Source of the DNA: Onchocerca lupi
Taxonomy: Eukaryota > Nematoda > Chromadorea > Rhabditida > Onchocercidae
NCBI GenBank assembly: GCA_028564675.1
Contig: JAOVVO010000455.1
Coordinates: 1-64,000 of the forward strand
DNA: 64,000 nucleotides
Direction: 5' to 3'
Position numbers and translations under genes: made by a program. The notes beneath the pieces were generated by a model. That model did not search any database, was not told where the DNA came from, and saw nothing but the letters and a program-made list of their open reading frames with translations. Shown here piece after piece: positions 52,331 to 64,000 of this stretch (its first letter is position 1; each line of letters begins with the position of its first letter).

Positions 52331-52404
52331 CAATGCGTAAATTGAAAAAAAAAGAAAAAAAAAAGATTGAAAATGAGATTCGATAGGTGAAATTCTTTCA
52401 GGTA
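52331..52404. promoter_or_regulatory. Putative bidirectional promoter and spliced-leader acceptor
   Basis: Only 74 bases separate the two divergent start codons. ATTCTTTCAG at 52392-52401 is an excellent 3' splice site three bases before the methyltransferase ATG and has no upstream coding exon, so it probably receives a spliced leader. An A-rich tract lies in the centre. Confidence 0.45.
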
Positions 52405-55400
52405 ATGCTTCCCTCAACAAGGAAAGAATTGAAGGATGAAAGGAGTAAGGACAGTGCTGAAGCATCTTATCCAACGGTAAACCTGTTATGGCAATTATCT
52501 CGACGCATAGGTATCTCTCGTCGTATGCTTCCCACATTCAAGATGATCATCGTACTTGGAACTTCCGTCATAGTGGTAATTTTTCTTTTTTTGTTCTGAG
52601 GAATTCATTTTTAAAGATCAAGCAGAAATGGTCTTTCTATTATTTGTTACGAAGTTTTAAAATAGTAATTGATAAGCTTTCCTCTTTACGTATTATTAAT
52701 TCAACGTTTCTCCCTCAAAAAAGGATCGTTTGTCGGGATAAAAAAACCAAGTTCTCTGTGCTTCTGATAGTTCTGTAGTGGTAGTTTCATGATTCAGCTA
52801 AATTTTACATTTAAATAAATGTCCGATTTAAATTGCATTTATGTACACATAATGCAAGTATTGTTGTTTTAAACAAAAAGAATTTATGAACTGTGTGAAT
52901 CTTCATAGCATTTACACAACACCAATCTAATCTATTTCATGTTTCTAATTTTTAGTTTTAGATTGCACAGCAGTGTTGAAATTATTTTGCAACAACGCCT
53001 GACAAAAAGTAAGCTGCACAACTAAGTGTATGCTAGAGTTTAGTGAAGAATTATACAGTGTGAAAAAGTGAATCTAATTCATATTACAGTACATAGTATG
53101 GTACTTCTCAAGAGGCAAAAAAATTCCCTATCAAGTCGATAGATAAGACAGTCAAAAAAGCAGAGATATCATTAAAAATGATGGATAAATGAGATAAACT
53201 AAGAGATGTGAAATTACTATTCTATACATTAAGCTTCTGTATTATTTGTCATTCAATTGGACAATATTTGTGGAAGATCGAAGTTATGGGATCGCCGCTG
53301 TGCAAGGTCAACAGGTCCGCTATATGATTGAATCACGACCTTGTCCCGATGTAAAAAAGATTTGCTACACTGTTTATGATGCGGTTGATATGTTTACGTG
53401 GGTTTCTTTTTTCGTATTTCTTGTAAATACAAATTCTTACAAATATTTATGCATCAACAGTCCAGTTTTTATATCTTTCCAAGTTTCAGTTCTCTGAGCT
53501 GCTTTAAGATTCAGCAAAGAAAGAATCTAGAGACTTAAGAACTGGGCTGTTTTCATTAGATTTTCCAAATTTCTTTAACATTTTAGCTCCGAGAAATGAT
53601 AATGTAATGGAAAAGAAAAAAAAAGATTTGAACTTTATGCTTAGTGCTTTTACTAATTCAATTAAAATAAATCGAAAAATTATTTCAGCGGTGATGTTAA
53701 TCGTTTTTTGGTAACGCAACATATTCGAAAGAAACAAGAAACTGTTGTTCGCCTCATCCCACCTACAGGTTTCAGTTTGAAATTTCTTTGAAGATTTGAA
53801 ATTATTGCTAGGTATTGATTTTCTGTATGATAAATTGCAATTGTTGAAAGATGTAATTTATATTAAAAACAAAAGATGAGAAATTGTGTTAATGCAATTA
53901 CTTTCTGAAATTCAGGTTTGTGCAGAGTATATTAATGTAAATTGGAGATGAATTGAACATTTTTATTTATATTTATGTTTTCAAATTTATTGCAGTGTAA
54001 TTGTATCCATCCTGTTTGTCCAAATTGTAAAGGAAGTATTCAGGTATCAAATCCAGAGAATCAGATTCACGGTTCTGGAAAATAAATCATACGCATATCA
54101 ACAGGCAGTATGTAGCAGTTATGTTAACCGTACCATTTAGCGTTGCTGCGTTGGTACTCTCTAATTATGCCAGCCTGGCAGCGAATGTTTTGATAATCGG
54201 TCTTGGTGGCGGCAGCATGAATATGTTTTTGACAAATCACTTTCCGAAGGTCGCTTTTTCGGATATTTTATGGGTATATTGTCAAATCGCCATTGAAGAT
54301 AATAACCTATTTGGCTCTTCAATAATTCTTTACTGATTTTTGATTTCCGCAAGAACATAATCAGTGGGCTAATATGCCATAAAATTTAGCTAAAAAGGAC
54401 TTAAGATTTGCTGAATCTTCTTAACAGTTAAAGAAGGAGTTGGGTGAGATTTCAACAAAAAAAAAAAATAAAATAAAATAAAATCAAGGAAAATTGGGGA
54501 AAAATAGAAAGAAGTGATTAAAAAATATCTGGATGATTTTAACTTTTTTGAAATCTAGTAAGGACAGTTTGGAAGATTTTTGTCTTCTATGCAAAAAATA
54601 AGGAGAAAATTATTAATTGCTTCAGTTTATTGTTCCATTATAGATAACGATAACTGTTGTTGAACTGGATGAAGTTGTTATTGATCTAGCGTGGCGATGG
54701 TTCGGACTGGATAAAAAGCATGAAAAAATGCAGATTATCATGATGAATGGCGTGAAATTCATTGAAGAAGCAGTTGCTAAGAGTAATACTTATTTCTTAA
54801 AATTGTTTAAATCTGAAGCTAGAATGTTTATCATCAAATTTGTGATTAAATATTGTTATTTTAGATCATTTACACATCGCACGTAACATCCTTCAACTGA
54901 TATCAATTTTTATCACTGATTTTAGAAGTTCTCTTTGATGTTGTATTTATTGATGTGTGTGAAGATGGCGATTTAATTTGTCCTTCGGAATCGTTCATTC
55001 ATCCAAATTTTATAGAAAATTTAAAGAAAATTCTGAAACCGACAGGTATTTTATTTTTGTATCTAGAGTGTCTAGTGATTTGATCCAGTAACTCCATTTT
55101 AAACACTTGCAAGATTTCTGTCCTATGCTATATATTATAGTTTTCAGGAATTGTGGTATTGAATATTTTGCCATTCGAGAACGTTTTTAATCTAATCGAT
55201 GAGGTCTCGTCCTTCAAATATCAAACTATTGTTAATGTAGTATTCATGAGAGCGGGCGAAATAGAAATTTATTTCTCAATTCTTTCTGCAGTAAAGAAAA
55301 ACTTATAATGGAATTTAGCGAATCCCGAAATCCTGTATTATTAATAATTCATTTTGTTCCTTGGTTTGAACAGTTTCTTGTTCGGCTTTTAGTTTAATTG

Positions 55401-55739
55401 ATTAAAGAAATTTATCTGGAAGTGTTCCATGACAGTGAATTTTTAATTTCATGGACCTATAAATTTGAAAGCTATGTTTTATTACTTTTCAGTTTTGTTT
55501 TATAGGTAGTGCGCGCATATCAGAAGCAATTTCCAACATGTGCTGTTGCTCCATTGCGTCGTGAAATGAACACAATACTTGCTTGTCAAATTGTACAACA
55601 AATTGATCCGCATGCCAGTCAGCGTTTGATGTCCCAACGATTTCAAGAGGCTTGGAGTCATTTCGGTTTCACTAAACAGTTTGGTGTCATGGAAGTGTCT
55701 TTCATTGATAAGAAAATCAAAATAAGAAACATTTCCTGA
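52405..55739 (+). CDS. Membrane-anchored METTL13/spermidine-synthase-like methyltransferase
   Basis: Class I SAM-dependent enzyme of the polyamine-synthase-like fold, closest in pattern to the C-terminal half of METTL13 (eEF1A N-terminal methyltransferase). Eight exons, 52405-52575, 53234-53397, 53689-53768, 54044-54249, 54644-54782, 54926-55045, 55148-55203, 55506-55739, close in phase to 389 residues. Residues about 46-64 (KMIIVLGTSVIVLLYYLSF) form a membrane anchor after a basic cytoplasmic N-terminus. Motif I is IIGLGGGSMNMF (190-201), the post-I acidic loop is VVELDE, and a later FDVVFIDVCEDGD segment is followed by CPSESF, LKPTGIVVLNIL and REMNTILACQI. The aminopropyltransferase DSSD-type motif is absent, so polyamine synthesis is unlikely. 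Unlike METTL13 it lacks a first methyltransferase domain. The acceptor of exon 2 (CATTAAG) is weak but gives the correct frame. Confidence 0.9.
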
Positions 55740-56205
55740 TACCACTTGAATTTCGAAGTCCCAATTGGAACTAGTTTATTGTTTTGCAATTCCTGGATAA
55801 GACCACAAATAACTGAAGTCTAGATTCTTCAGTTTTTTCGTCAGAGATTCTTGAAAGGAACAGAAGAATAGTTTTTAGTATTTTCCATATTCCTAATAAT
55901 TTTAAATCACTTAATTATTATGAGAGGAAATCATGTTTCTGCTGGAAATATCAGTCAGCTATAGTATGAAAGGATCATTTGGATAGAATAAGATTAAAAA
56001 TCTTTTGAATTTGGTAACTGTGATTAAAATGTAAAAAACTAGTAGCTTGAACAAATGTAATATTTTCTAGATAATTTAATTTGTTTTGAAGTTATTTAAG
56101 TCCGATGGAAAGTGTTCTTCACTTTTATATTTTAAATTTGCTTTTTTTCACTTACGGGTGTGAATTTTTTTTTTATTTCGGTTTCTTTACGTGCTTTATT
56201 CTCTA

Positions 56206-56274
56206 TTTATAATTTTGTGAGCAGAATCAGTGACGCAATTTTTGGTGACTGGTTCTGCTCACAAAATTTATAAA
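56206..56274. ncRNA. Candidate pre-miRNA hairpin
   Basis: Arms 56206-56231 and 56248-56274 pair almost completely, with one bulged base and one mismatch, around a 16-base loop. The 69-base size, about 25-bp stem and open loop fit a nematode microRNA precursor. The arms hold GTGAGCAGAATCAGT and ACTGGTTCTGCTCAC. It does not match a microRNA I can recall. It lies about 0.5 kb past the methyltransferase stop, so it could alternatively be a 3' regulatory structure. Confidence 0.4.
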
Positions 56275-58310
56275 AATTGCTAGTCTTTATTGATATAGAT
56301 TGATTCCCAATTTATAACAAGAGTTTAGTAATAATACTGTGAAAACAGGTATCTCCAGTATTCGGTTTATAATCGAATTCGAACGAAACGAATTTAGGTA
56401 CATTTTTTAATTTCTACTGAGTATTTGTGGTAGACTATATTAATAGTAAAAGAAACAATTTTTTTTTTTTTTTGAAAAATATAGATAGTTTAAAAATTGA
56501 CAGGTATTTGGGCGGATAATGTTACTATTACTCAGGTTTTGTGCCCCATGTTTATAATAGATGAATGCCAGTTTATACAAACCCATGCATCGTTCTTAAT
56601 TATAAACTTATTCTTTTTCGTTCAGCTTTTTTTTTCCGTAACTGAGGTCATGCAATTCGTTGTTTGACAGGATTTCAGAAATTTTTTCATTTTATCATTA
56701 CATTTGTTATAAAATTCCAAATTTCCGTGCTTACATTTATTATTGAGATTCAATGAGCTGACCTTGTGCTGGATTAATAAAATATAAGTAGTTTATGGAT
56801 TTTGTGATATCCAATAATTTTTGATGCAGTATATTGTAAATTTTGTGACTTTTTTATGCACAGAGTTTATGAATAAAGTATCGGGAAATGATATTTAATT
56901 TCAACAAAAATTATTATTGCAAAATTTGACAATATTATGTTAGAGAATGTAGCAAGCATTCTGCGTTATTGCTATACTTTTACTAATATAAATTTTTTTT
57001 TTTTTTTTAAGATGTTAATTTCATTCTAGTAAAAATTCTTGCAACTTATACTCGTTTGTCACTTATACTTTGTTGCTTATTATTATTACTTCTTCAATAA
57101 ATTTTTTTTTTTTTTTTAAGATGCTGAATACTGATGATATTTCTCATTATTCAGATTTCCTATGATCAGCCCTTGATCTGTTCACTTATTTGCTTACTTT
57201 GTTTACTTATTTTTGTCTAGACAAAAGAAAATAGCAATTGTGAAAAAAACTTGAAAATAAACATTCCTCATTTCAATACATTTACAATCACCAATTAAAC
57301 AGTCGTTTCAACTTCACCATATAAATATATATTATATGAAATAAGTCGGAAGCCTACTTGCGAGGATCTCTAAATTGAGTGTGGAAACTAAAATTCAAAA
57401 GTTGATTTTTTCAAATACATGTGAATGAGAAAGGAAGCAAAACCTATACTGTATTATAAATGTATTTCCAATATAACTCAATAGTTTTCATGATTCTAAA
57501 GCTTAATATTATTAAATTACCTGGACATGAATATGGTGAAGAAATGTGAAGGTAACTGCAACATGTAAAACGACGTACTTAAGAAACTTAAAAAACCGAA
57601 AAATCAACCGAGAAGAGTTTTGAAATATCTTAAAAACAAAATTACTAATGTGCAAAATTTAGAATTTCAATTGATCTGAATAAAGTATGCTTAAAAAATA
57701 GTAATGTATCTGAAAATAGTAATATGTATAATAATTAAAATATTAGATGGAAATATTTGCTTCACTTTTCTAGAAAGTATGTTTCACTTTCTCTCTAGAA
57801 AGTATCCTCGAAGTTTAATGAACTTTAATATCATTTAATTGCTTTATTTAGAGTTTTGATTGGTGCATAGAAAGACTACATACTTTGATAGTTGTAAAAG
57901 TAACAGTAGAAATTGTAATCAAACTGAATAGAAAAGGGAAAGGAGAAAACTTTTCGTACAATTGGTGGAGGACATTGTAATTGAGAAATAAATACGAGAT
58001 GGGATTATTAAAGCTAAAATTTTAAGCTTTTTTCGAAAACTGGGAAAGAGCAGCTGCCCATTTGCTTTAAATAAAAATTAGAGTAATGGAAATGGTATAA
58101 TGTTTCGAAAAGTTCGGAAGAGGAATTCGATATTCTTGAGATACCATTGAAATAGCGATCTTGATCTTCAGAATTCATATTTGCAACTTTTCCTGAAGTT
58201 TTTGTCAGAAATTTCTTGTGGTTAATCATGATGTTTTTCATGTTTGTATTCATGACTTTCGATTTTCTGGTTATTCATCTGGAGAGATAAAGCAGTAATA
58301 TAAGTGATCG

Positions 58311-58372
58311 GCAATAGATGATATTTGATGCTGACGCCTTTTCGACGATCAAATATCGTCTATTAATTGTTG
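58311..58372. ncRNA. Candidate pre-miRNA hairpin
   Basis: Arms of about 26-29 bases, 58311-58336 and 58343-58371, share the core GATATTTGAT / ATCAAATATC and pair with small internal loops around a short loop. Size is compatible with a microRNA precursor, though the loop is small. No known family recognised. Confidence 0.3.
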
Positions 58373-59126
58373 TCTCTTATAATTAAGCCAAAAAATATTA
58401 ATTAAAGTAAATAATTAATTAAGTTACAGTCAGGAGAAAATTGTACAAGTGAACGAAATATTAGTGTAAAGATTTTCCATTATTTCAGCTTTCTCTCAAA
58501 AATTTCACATGTTAAAAAAAATTTATTTCGAGTATTTTAAAATTCAGATTTGAATTCAGTTCTCTTTTGATCCTTTTTACACAGAGATGCATATTATCAT
58601 TAAATGCTGCTGTCTTTTTCGCAATTATCCATTTTGTAACAATTTTAATTGAAATCTTTCAAAGCGATGTGGAAATGTTGCCTTTTTCTGACTAATTAAT
58701 TTGAAGAAGTAATTTCAGCACAATGACCTCACAAATTACACACTAAAATATACGGTAAATCAGACTTTTAACTTTTTCTTCATCCCATCATCCCGTCTTT
58801 CTAATTTAATCCCAAAAATGTTGATGTTAGCATGATCACATAAATTATTCAAAATTAAAAAAATTATTTATTAGGAAATCATTCATTATTATTCATTTTT
58901 GACGATGATCTTTCGATGATATTTATAACATTTATGATTCAGCCAGGCAACATTTTTCAAAATTCCATGCGCTAAAGATAGCTATAACACAACGAGAAAT
59001 ATTACCATCAATTTCTTGCAGTTTTTATCAAACAAACAATGCATAATGACATCAAAATCAATCAATCAAAAAATCACAAAAATATTTCTCTCTTCGACTT
59101 GTAATGCCATAAAGAATTATGTCAAA

Positions 59127-62100
59127 TCACATGAGTGGAATAGTTTTCAGGTAATCCGGATCCGTTCCGATAACTTTTGTCACATAAAATGCATGTATTG
59201 TGTATACAATGAACAAAAGTTCATCGCTATCGATATCCTGAAAAAGAGAAAATAAAAACTTAATTAAATAGTTAGAGGAAATACTTCATATTGCTTGATA
59301 ATCATATTAGATTGCACTTTGCGTATTTCTTATCTCTTTCTTTGGAAAATCAAAAAAAAAAAAAAAAAAAACAACGGAAAGATCAAAAATTCAATAAAAG
59401 TGAAAAGTGTTTTCACTTCATTTTTTGTCACCAAAGTTTTTCGAGAAACTTATATGGTATACAAATGTCAAATCATATGCTATGCAAATATATTATCAGT
59501 TTATCAAATCCCCATGGCCAATATCAAATTTGTGGCTCAGTACCTAATATTTCTTACCCTAATTTGCAAACCATTATTAGATGAAGCTCGTGCATCGCGG
59601 AAAATCAGTCGCAATCGTATCTTTCCATCATCACATGATGATTCCAAATCACAGAATCGATATTGCCATGAGTAACGCTGTAAATTCATATAAAATTGTT
59701 GAGAAAAGTTGTGTGCACGATTTATTGAAGATTTGTTCAATCTTTACTTAAAGTAAATAACTTGTAAAGTTATCTTCTGATAAGAATAAAATACCTTTGT
59801 CGAGATATCATATAAGCTTATACCCTGCTTAATATCAATGACTAAACCACTCGGACGTCCCAGATAACTGCATGCAAATGTACGTGTCTGAGAATTAAAA
59901 AATATAATTATTCATTGAAAATTTAATTTCAAGCAAATTAGTATAAGCATAAATCATAGCAAAAATTAGAAATAGGCAAAAGGTAAACACAGATGAATGA
60001 GTGAAAATGATATATTTATGAAAGAAATAAATGAGATATGCAGTGATATGAATAAAAATAAATCCGGAAAGACTGAAATACCTGTAAACTGTTGACGGTA
60101 GTGTGAAGACAACGGTGATAAGCTGTATCGAACTGATTGAACTGATGATGATTCTCAACAGACATATAATGCTTCAAGCCATTCATCGATGTTTCGATCC
60201 AGAAGCAATGATCACGCTTATCCAATGCCGGCTTTTCTCGATCCACCACTTTGAATGCTGTGTCGTAAATTTTATACAACGATATGCATTTATTCAGATC
60301 GTCCGAATTCAGCTAGAAATCAGAATCTGATAATGCCAGCTGTTTATATGTACGAAATGAGCAAAGATCAAACAAATGCAAGCCAAAAAATAGTTCTAAA
60401 ATATTTCCTGATCCCTCAACATACCGGTGGAGATTCGAAAATGCAAAGTTCGCCTCCTTTCAGGATGATGAATCGAGGTTCCCAACGTTGACGTGGATCT
60501 TTGAAATGTTCTTCCGGAAATCGTTCGCTTACCCAACCAATGTATGTAATCTGAAACTGTCATCCTGAATTTCGTTTTTAAATTTCAATCGATATAAATC
60601 TAAACAAGAAAAATTTACAAAATGAGAAACCTTCATACTCACAATCTTTCTTCTTTCTGTTTTTATTTTATGAAAAAACTCGTTTGTTTTTCGAATCTTC
60701 AAAAAACTAAGAAATAAAAAAGAATATCGAGAATCAAAAAGGTATAATTTTAAATTTTTTTTTCTTTTGAAATCGGAAAAGAAATAGAGAAACAAGAAAA
60801 AAGTTAATTAAATAATTCTACAAAAAAAAAAAAAAAAAAATGAAAACAGCTTTTTTTACTGAGTTTTTTTTTTCGATCACTTTTGGCTCAAGAATTTAGC
60901 AGTTTCAATTGCATTCGAAAACTTTGACAAATATTTGCAACAAAATTATCCAACACGGTATCATTCAATCTTTCGACGTTTGAACCTTTTTTTTTTTTTT
61001 TTTTCGATATTTTGCTTTTCTTAGTGCCAGGTAAAATGCCTACCTGCTCGTTTTTGTGCAAATATTTATTTGACAGTTTGATGGATTTATAATTGAGCGA
61101 TGTGATACGACTCTGAATATGTTTGATCCATTGTTCAATGGTATTTTTGTCTTCGCAATGTACAATACCTGTCGATGAGCCATCCACCGCGCGAACTTCG
61201 AATGCATTATTTCTGCAAGTTTAGTTTGCATTCGTTTTTGCAATCTGCAAGGCATGAAATTTGAGGACAAAATTTCTGCGAAAACTAGGGAAAATTGTCA
61301 TTTTTCAGTTCGAAATTAGAATAATTGTGATAAAACATTTGTTTTAACTTGAAAAAATGATTGAATAACGATAGACGATAACGTTTGTTGAATGGAAATA
61401 TTCTAAACTGGAAGATTCAATTTAATAATGATAGAAAATAGCTTAGGTTTAGAAATTTATCCTAGTAAGTTTAAGCAACATTGCTTTAATGTTAAATTCC
61501 TAAATTGAATTGAATTCAGGATTCATTTCCTGAACTTTGACTTCAAATTCTGACAAATATATAGCACTTAGTTTCCTCAGATTTATTTAAATTGATTAAA
61601 ATGAATAGAATTTTAGTATATGTGATTTGGGGCCATGAAATTATCAAAATGAGATTCTTATTTTATATTTTAATTGATATCATATAAATTATATTTAAGT
61701 ACTAGCCTTAATTTATCAGTTCCCCATAAATAACGTGTAATAAATGCCATCGGTAGTGGAATCTTGGTCAGCGTTTTCCACTCATCTGATGTATCATCAG
61801 CTGTACCTCGACCGGTGGAACTTCGTGTACTGATCATATCACCACTAATGGGCAACGACGATGACTGCGCTTTTAATGAACTCTAAATTTGATTTTAATA
61901 TTTTAATTTCGAATATTTGTTCAAACTCATAATGAATATTAAGATAAAAATAGTCTTATTTTTTATTTTTTTTTTTTTTTTTTTTTTTTTTTTGCAAAGT
62001 TCTTACTAAAAATTCGAGAAAAAGATTTCCTCTAAATAGTTGAATTATTGAACCTTCCAGGTATTAGGTTCATAGAGACGGTCGAATGCGCTTTTTGTAT

Positions 62101-63719
62101 GCGATCTGAGCGAATCTGCTGGCCTGAAAAAATTCATCTGTCTATGCGAAGCTTTACAGATCAAAGGAAAATCAAATATTCATAAATATGATCGTAGTAT
62201 CAAAAATGATTCTTGCAAAGGTAATTATTTCATCACTAAAATCTCGATGTTTGTTGATTAATTATAGAAATTGCTGCAAAATTCGTTACTTCAGAAGTAC
62301 TGATGGATTTCTGACCATGCATTATAAAAAAAAAAGTTATCCTTACGAAAATTAGAATTCTTAAAACTTTCATAAAACTAAAATTTAGTGAAGAAGCGAT
62401 CGCTATCTATTTCTGAATTTTGGTGCAAGAATTTCACAGCTTGGCTTCTTTTAGCACAATCATATGAGTCTTGAAAGCAAAATGATAAAATTAAGCAAGC
62501 AATTTAAGGAATTACATTAAAAAAAAATATTTAATTTCAAAATAAATTCCAACTTTAGATAAGGAGTAATTTGTATATAATGTCTGACACTGAGTGTTAC
62601 TTCATTTCCAGTATCTTTCAGAATTTGAACAATTTCATCATGAGTTTTGCCATCTGTCGATTGTCCATTTATTTCAACGATCACATCGCCAACGTATAGA
62701 TGACCACATTCTTCCGCTGCAAAACCATAAAATGTCATCAGAAATTCCTAATTATGAAGCATCAATCACATCATCACAAAGAGTTTTAAAAGCATCTATG
62801 ATCTAATGGATCATTCAAATCATTCAAGATTCGATCATTTTTAGATCATTTTTCACGAATGTACAATTACGATGATCAAAGAGTTGGAATAAGATCAAGG
62901 TAAATTTGCTTCAGTATCAAAATTCCGATTGAAAATTAAAAAAAAAAAAACTGATCACAGGAAGGAGTAAAAATGATTTTTTCATTATACATACCAGGTG
63001 TGTTTTGGAAAATTTTTGAAATAACGATTGGAACTTGCTGATTACCATCACTACCGCCCTGGAAAATAATCTCGTTTCGTTGCAAAAGTCGAGAACTTTC
63101 TATCATTACTTTTGTCTAACTTACTTTGATTGATAAACCTAAGCCACCGCCATTTTTCTTGCGTAGATGAACACTTCGAATACTGCTATCCATTTCCATC
63201 GTCGACTCATTCGTATCTTCCAAAAAACCGCTTTCGGCAGTTATTTGTATGATGAGCATATCTGAAATTTTATTTTGCACGCCATTCTACTTTTACCTCA
63301 AATTACTTTGGTCAAATTAAAAAACATATAAAGATTCAATAATTTTTTAAAATATTTTAATTTTGATACATCAAATAATTTAATTAGACATCGATCGTAG
63401 AACTTTTAATTACAATGTTTTTAGAGTTTATTTTTCTTTTGCAATAATTTTACTGGATCATTAAGTACATTTTGATGGGTCAGAAATAAAATAAATCATT
63501 AAAATAAGTCAGAAATAGGTCTGAATCAACCTTTTGTGAGTTCCAGTCGTGCAGGTCTTCCTCGACCTTTACCATCACTAAGTAGTACCATTCCGTGATG
63601 TACCTATAAAAGGTATTTCTCGTCGCATATCTCATTCGATTTTCAATTTTCTTATGCAATATATGGAAATTTTGGCAAAACAAACTTACAACATCGAAAT
63701 TTCCTCCGCGCATCTTCAT
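59127..63719 (-). CDS. stn-2: Gamma-syntrophin
   Basis: Adaptor of the dystrophin-associated complex at the cytoplasmic face of the muscle or neuronal membrane. Thirteen minus-strand exons: 63719-63690, 63603-63531, 63261-63125, 63058-62995, 62716-62554, 62123-62054, 61882-61707, 61212-61044, 60550-60425, 60312-60082, 59887-59795, 59677-59558, 59237-59127. They close in phase to 520 residues, matching the usual length of the family (about 517). The PDZ domain (about 63-147) carries the GGGLGLSIK loop and YVGDVIVEING, followed by VRHYIQITPYLK. A PH-like region (DEWKTLTKIPLPM, AFEVRAVDGSSTGIVHC) is followed by a second one (GWVSERFPEEHFKDPRQRW, RFIILKGGELCIFESPP) and the C-terminal syntrophin-unique region. 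The intron between exons 7 and 8 uses a GC donor. A further 5' exon is possible but not needed. Confidence 0.95.
60823..60840. repeat. Poly-A tract in a syntrophin intron
   Basis: Run of about 18 A, read as T on the coding strand. Confidence 0.8.
61966..61993. repeat. Poly-T tract in a syntrophin intron
   Basis: Run of about 28 T, read as A on the coding strand. Confidence 0.85.
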
Positions 63720-64000
63720 TTTATACTCTTGACTTTGCCAGTTGGAGTTAAAATAGAAAATTTAGAAGAAGCAAGAAAAGTGTGAAGTTTCGAACAAATC
63801 AATTAGTTTTACCTAAAAAATGGTTCATGATAGAAATATTCAAATGTAAGTCAAAAATTACTGTTAAATGCTGAATTAGTCAAATGAGAAACTATAATTC
63901 ATCTTAATATTTATCAAATCGTAAATTGATAAATTTCATGCAAACTTTGACTTTAAAATAAACTAAATATAGCATCAAGCTTCTAATTTGTACCGAATAT
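63720..64000. other. 5' flank of the syntrophin gene
   Basis: AT-rich; no further exon seen before the window ends. Confidence 0.4.

Larger units (their letters stand above)
55740..59126. other. Convergent intergenic region with two hairpins
   Basis: AT-rich spacer between the 3' ends of the methyltransferase (+) and syntrophin (-) genes. It holds hairpins at 56206-56274 and 58311-58372 and two copies of an ATAAAT-polyT-AAGATG unit near 56.99 and 57.10 kb. No convincing coding frame; a 79-codon minus frame at 58253-58014 has ordinary composition and a stop just upstream. Confidence 0.5.

Noticed and set aside
52331..52537. Upstream extension of the small minus-strand ORF
   Set aside because: It is the antisense shadow of exon 1 of the methyltransferase gene, and the hydrophobic stretch between is an A-rich tract read backwards.
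58014..58253. 79-codon minus-strand frame downstream of syntrophin
   Set aside because: Ordinary composition, an in-frame stop just upstream, and no splice sites that connect it to another exon.
1..64000. Mobile elements, CRISPR arrays, rRNA or tRNA genes
   Set aside because: I found no transposase or reverse-transcriptase frame, no regular spaced repeats and no recognisable RNA gene; the only tandem array is the 37-bp minisatellite without spacers.

Overview
The window looks like nuclear DNA of a parasitic nematode, most likely a filarial or other spirurid worm. The base composition is very AT-rich. Introns are small to medium, begin GT and end in a TTTTCAG-type acceptor. Start codons are often preceded by an acceptor-like site suited to spliced-leader addition. 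The gene content includes nematode-typical families: a DB module, a CAP/SCP protein with a ShKT tail and a CEH-18-type POU protein. There is no sign of bacterial, viral or organellar sequence, no rRNA or tRNA gene that I could recognise, and no CRISPR array. Exon models were built by hand from the reading frames, choosing splice sites that keep phase. Six models are firm because every phase closes and the family motifs run unbroken across the junctions.

Layout. 1-5.3 kb: a membrane-anchored alpha carbonic anhydrase on +, with a possible small antisense gene inside its second intron. 6.0-6.7 kb: a 149-residue single-pass membrane protein on -. 9.2-12.2 kb: a secreted CAP + ShKT protein on -. 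13.0-19.2 kb: unrecognised coding islands on -, which I join into two incomplete genes. 19.5-21.1 kb: a secreted DB-module protein on +. 21.5-23.6 kb: scattered + strand coding-like islands, one starting with a membrane anchor. 24.2-35.9 kb: a 17-exon POU-homeobox gene on - (CEH-18 type). 36-52 kb: about 16 kb without a convincing gene, holding a 37-bp minisatellite, many microsatellites and a duplicated block carrying the POU octamer. 52.0-55.7 kb: a membrane-anchored METTL13/spermidine-synthase-like methyltransferase on +, divergent from a small ORF whose start lies 74 bp away. 55.7-59.1 kb: intergenic, with two pre-miRNA-sized hairpins. 59.1-63.7 kb: gamma-syntrophin on -, 13 exons, including one GC-AG intron.

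The genes do not form one pathway. The firm products are a surface enzyme (carbonic anhydrase), two secreted cysteine-rich proteins (CAP/ShKT and DB module), a developmental transcription factor, a membrane-bound methyltransferase and a dystrophin-complex adaptor. The least explained material is the set of small coding islands at 1.9, 6.0, 8.0, 13.0, 15.9-19.2 and 52.0 kb, and four long hairpins in non-coding or weakly coding DNA.
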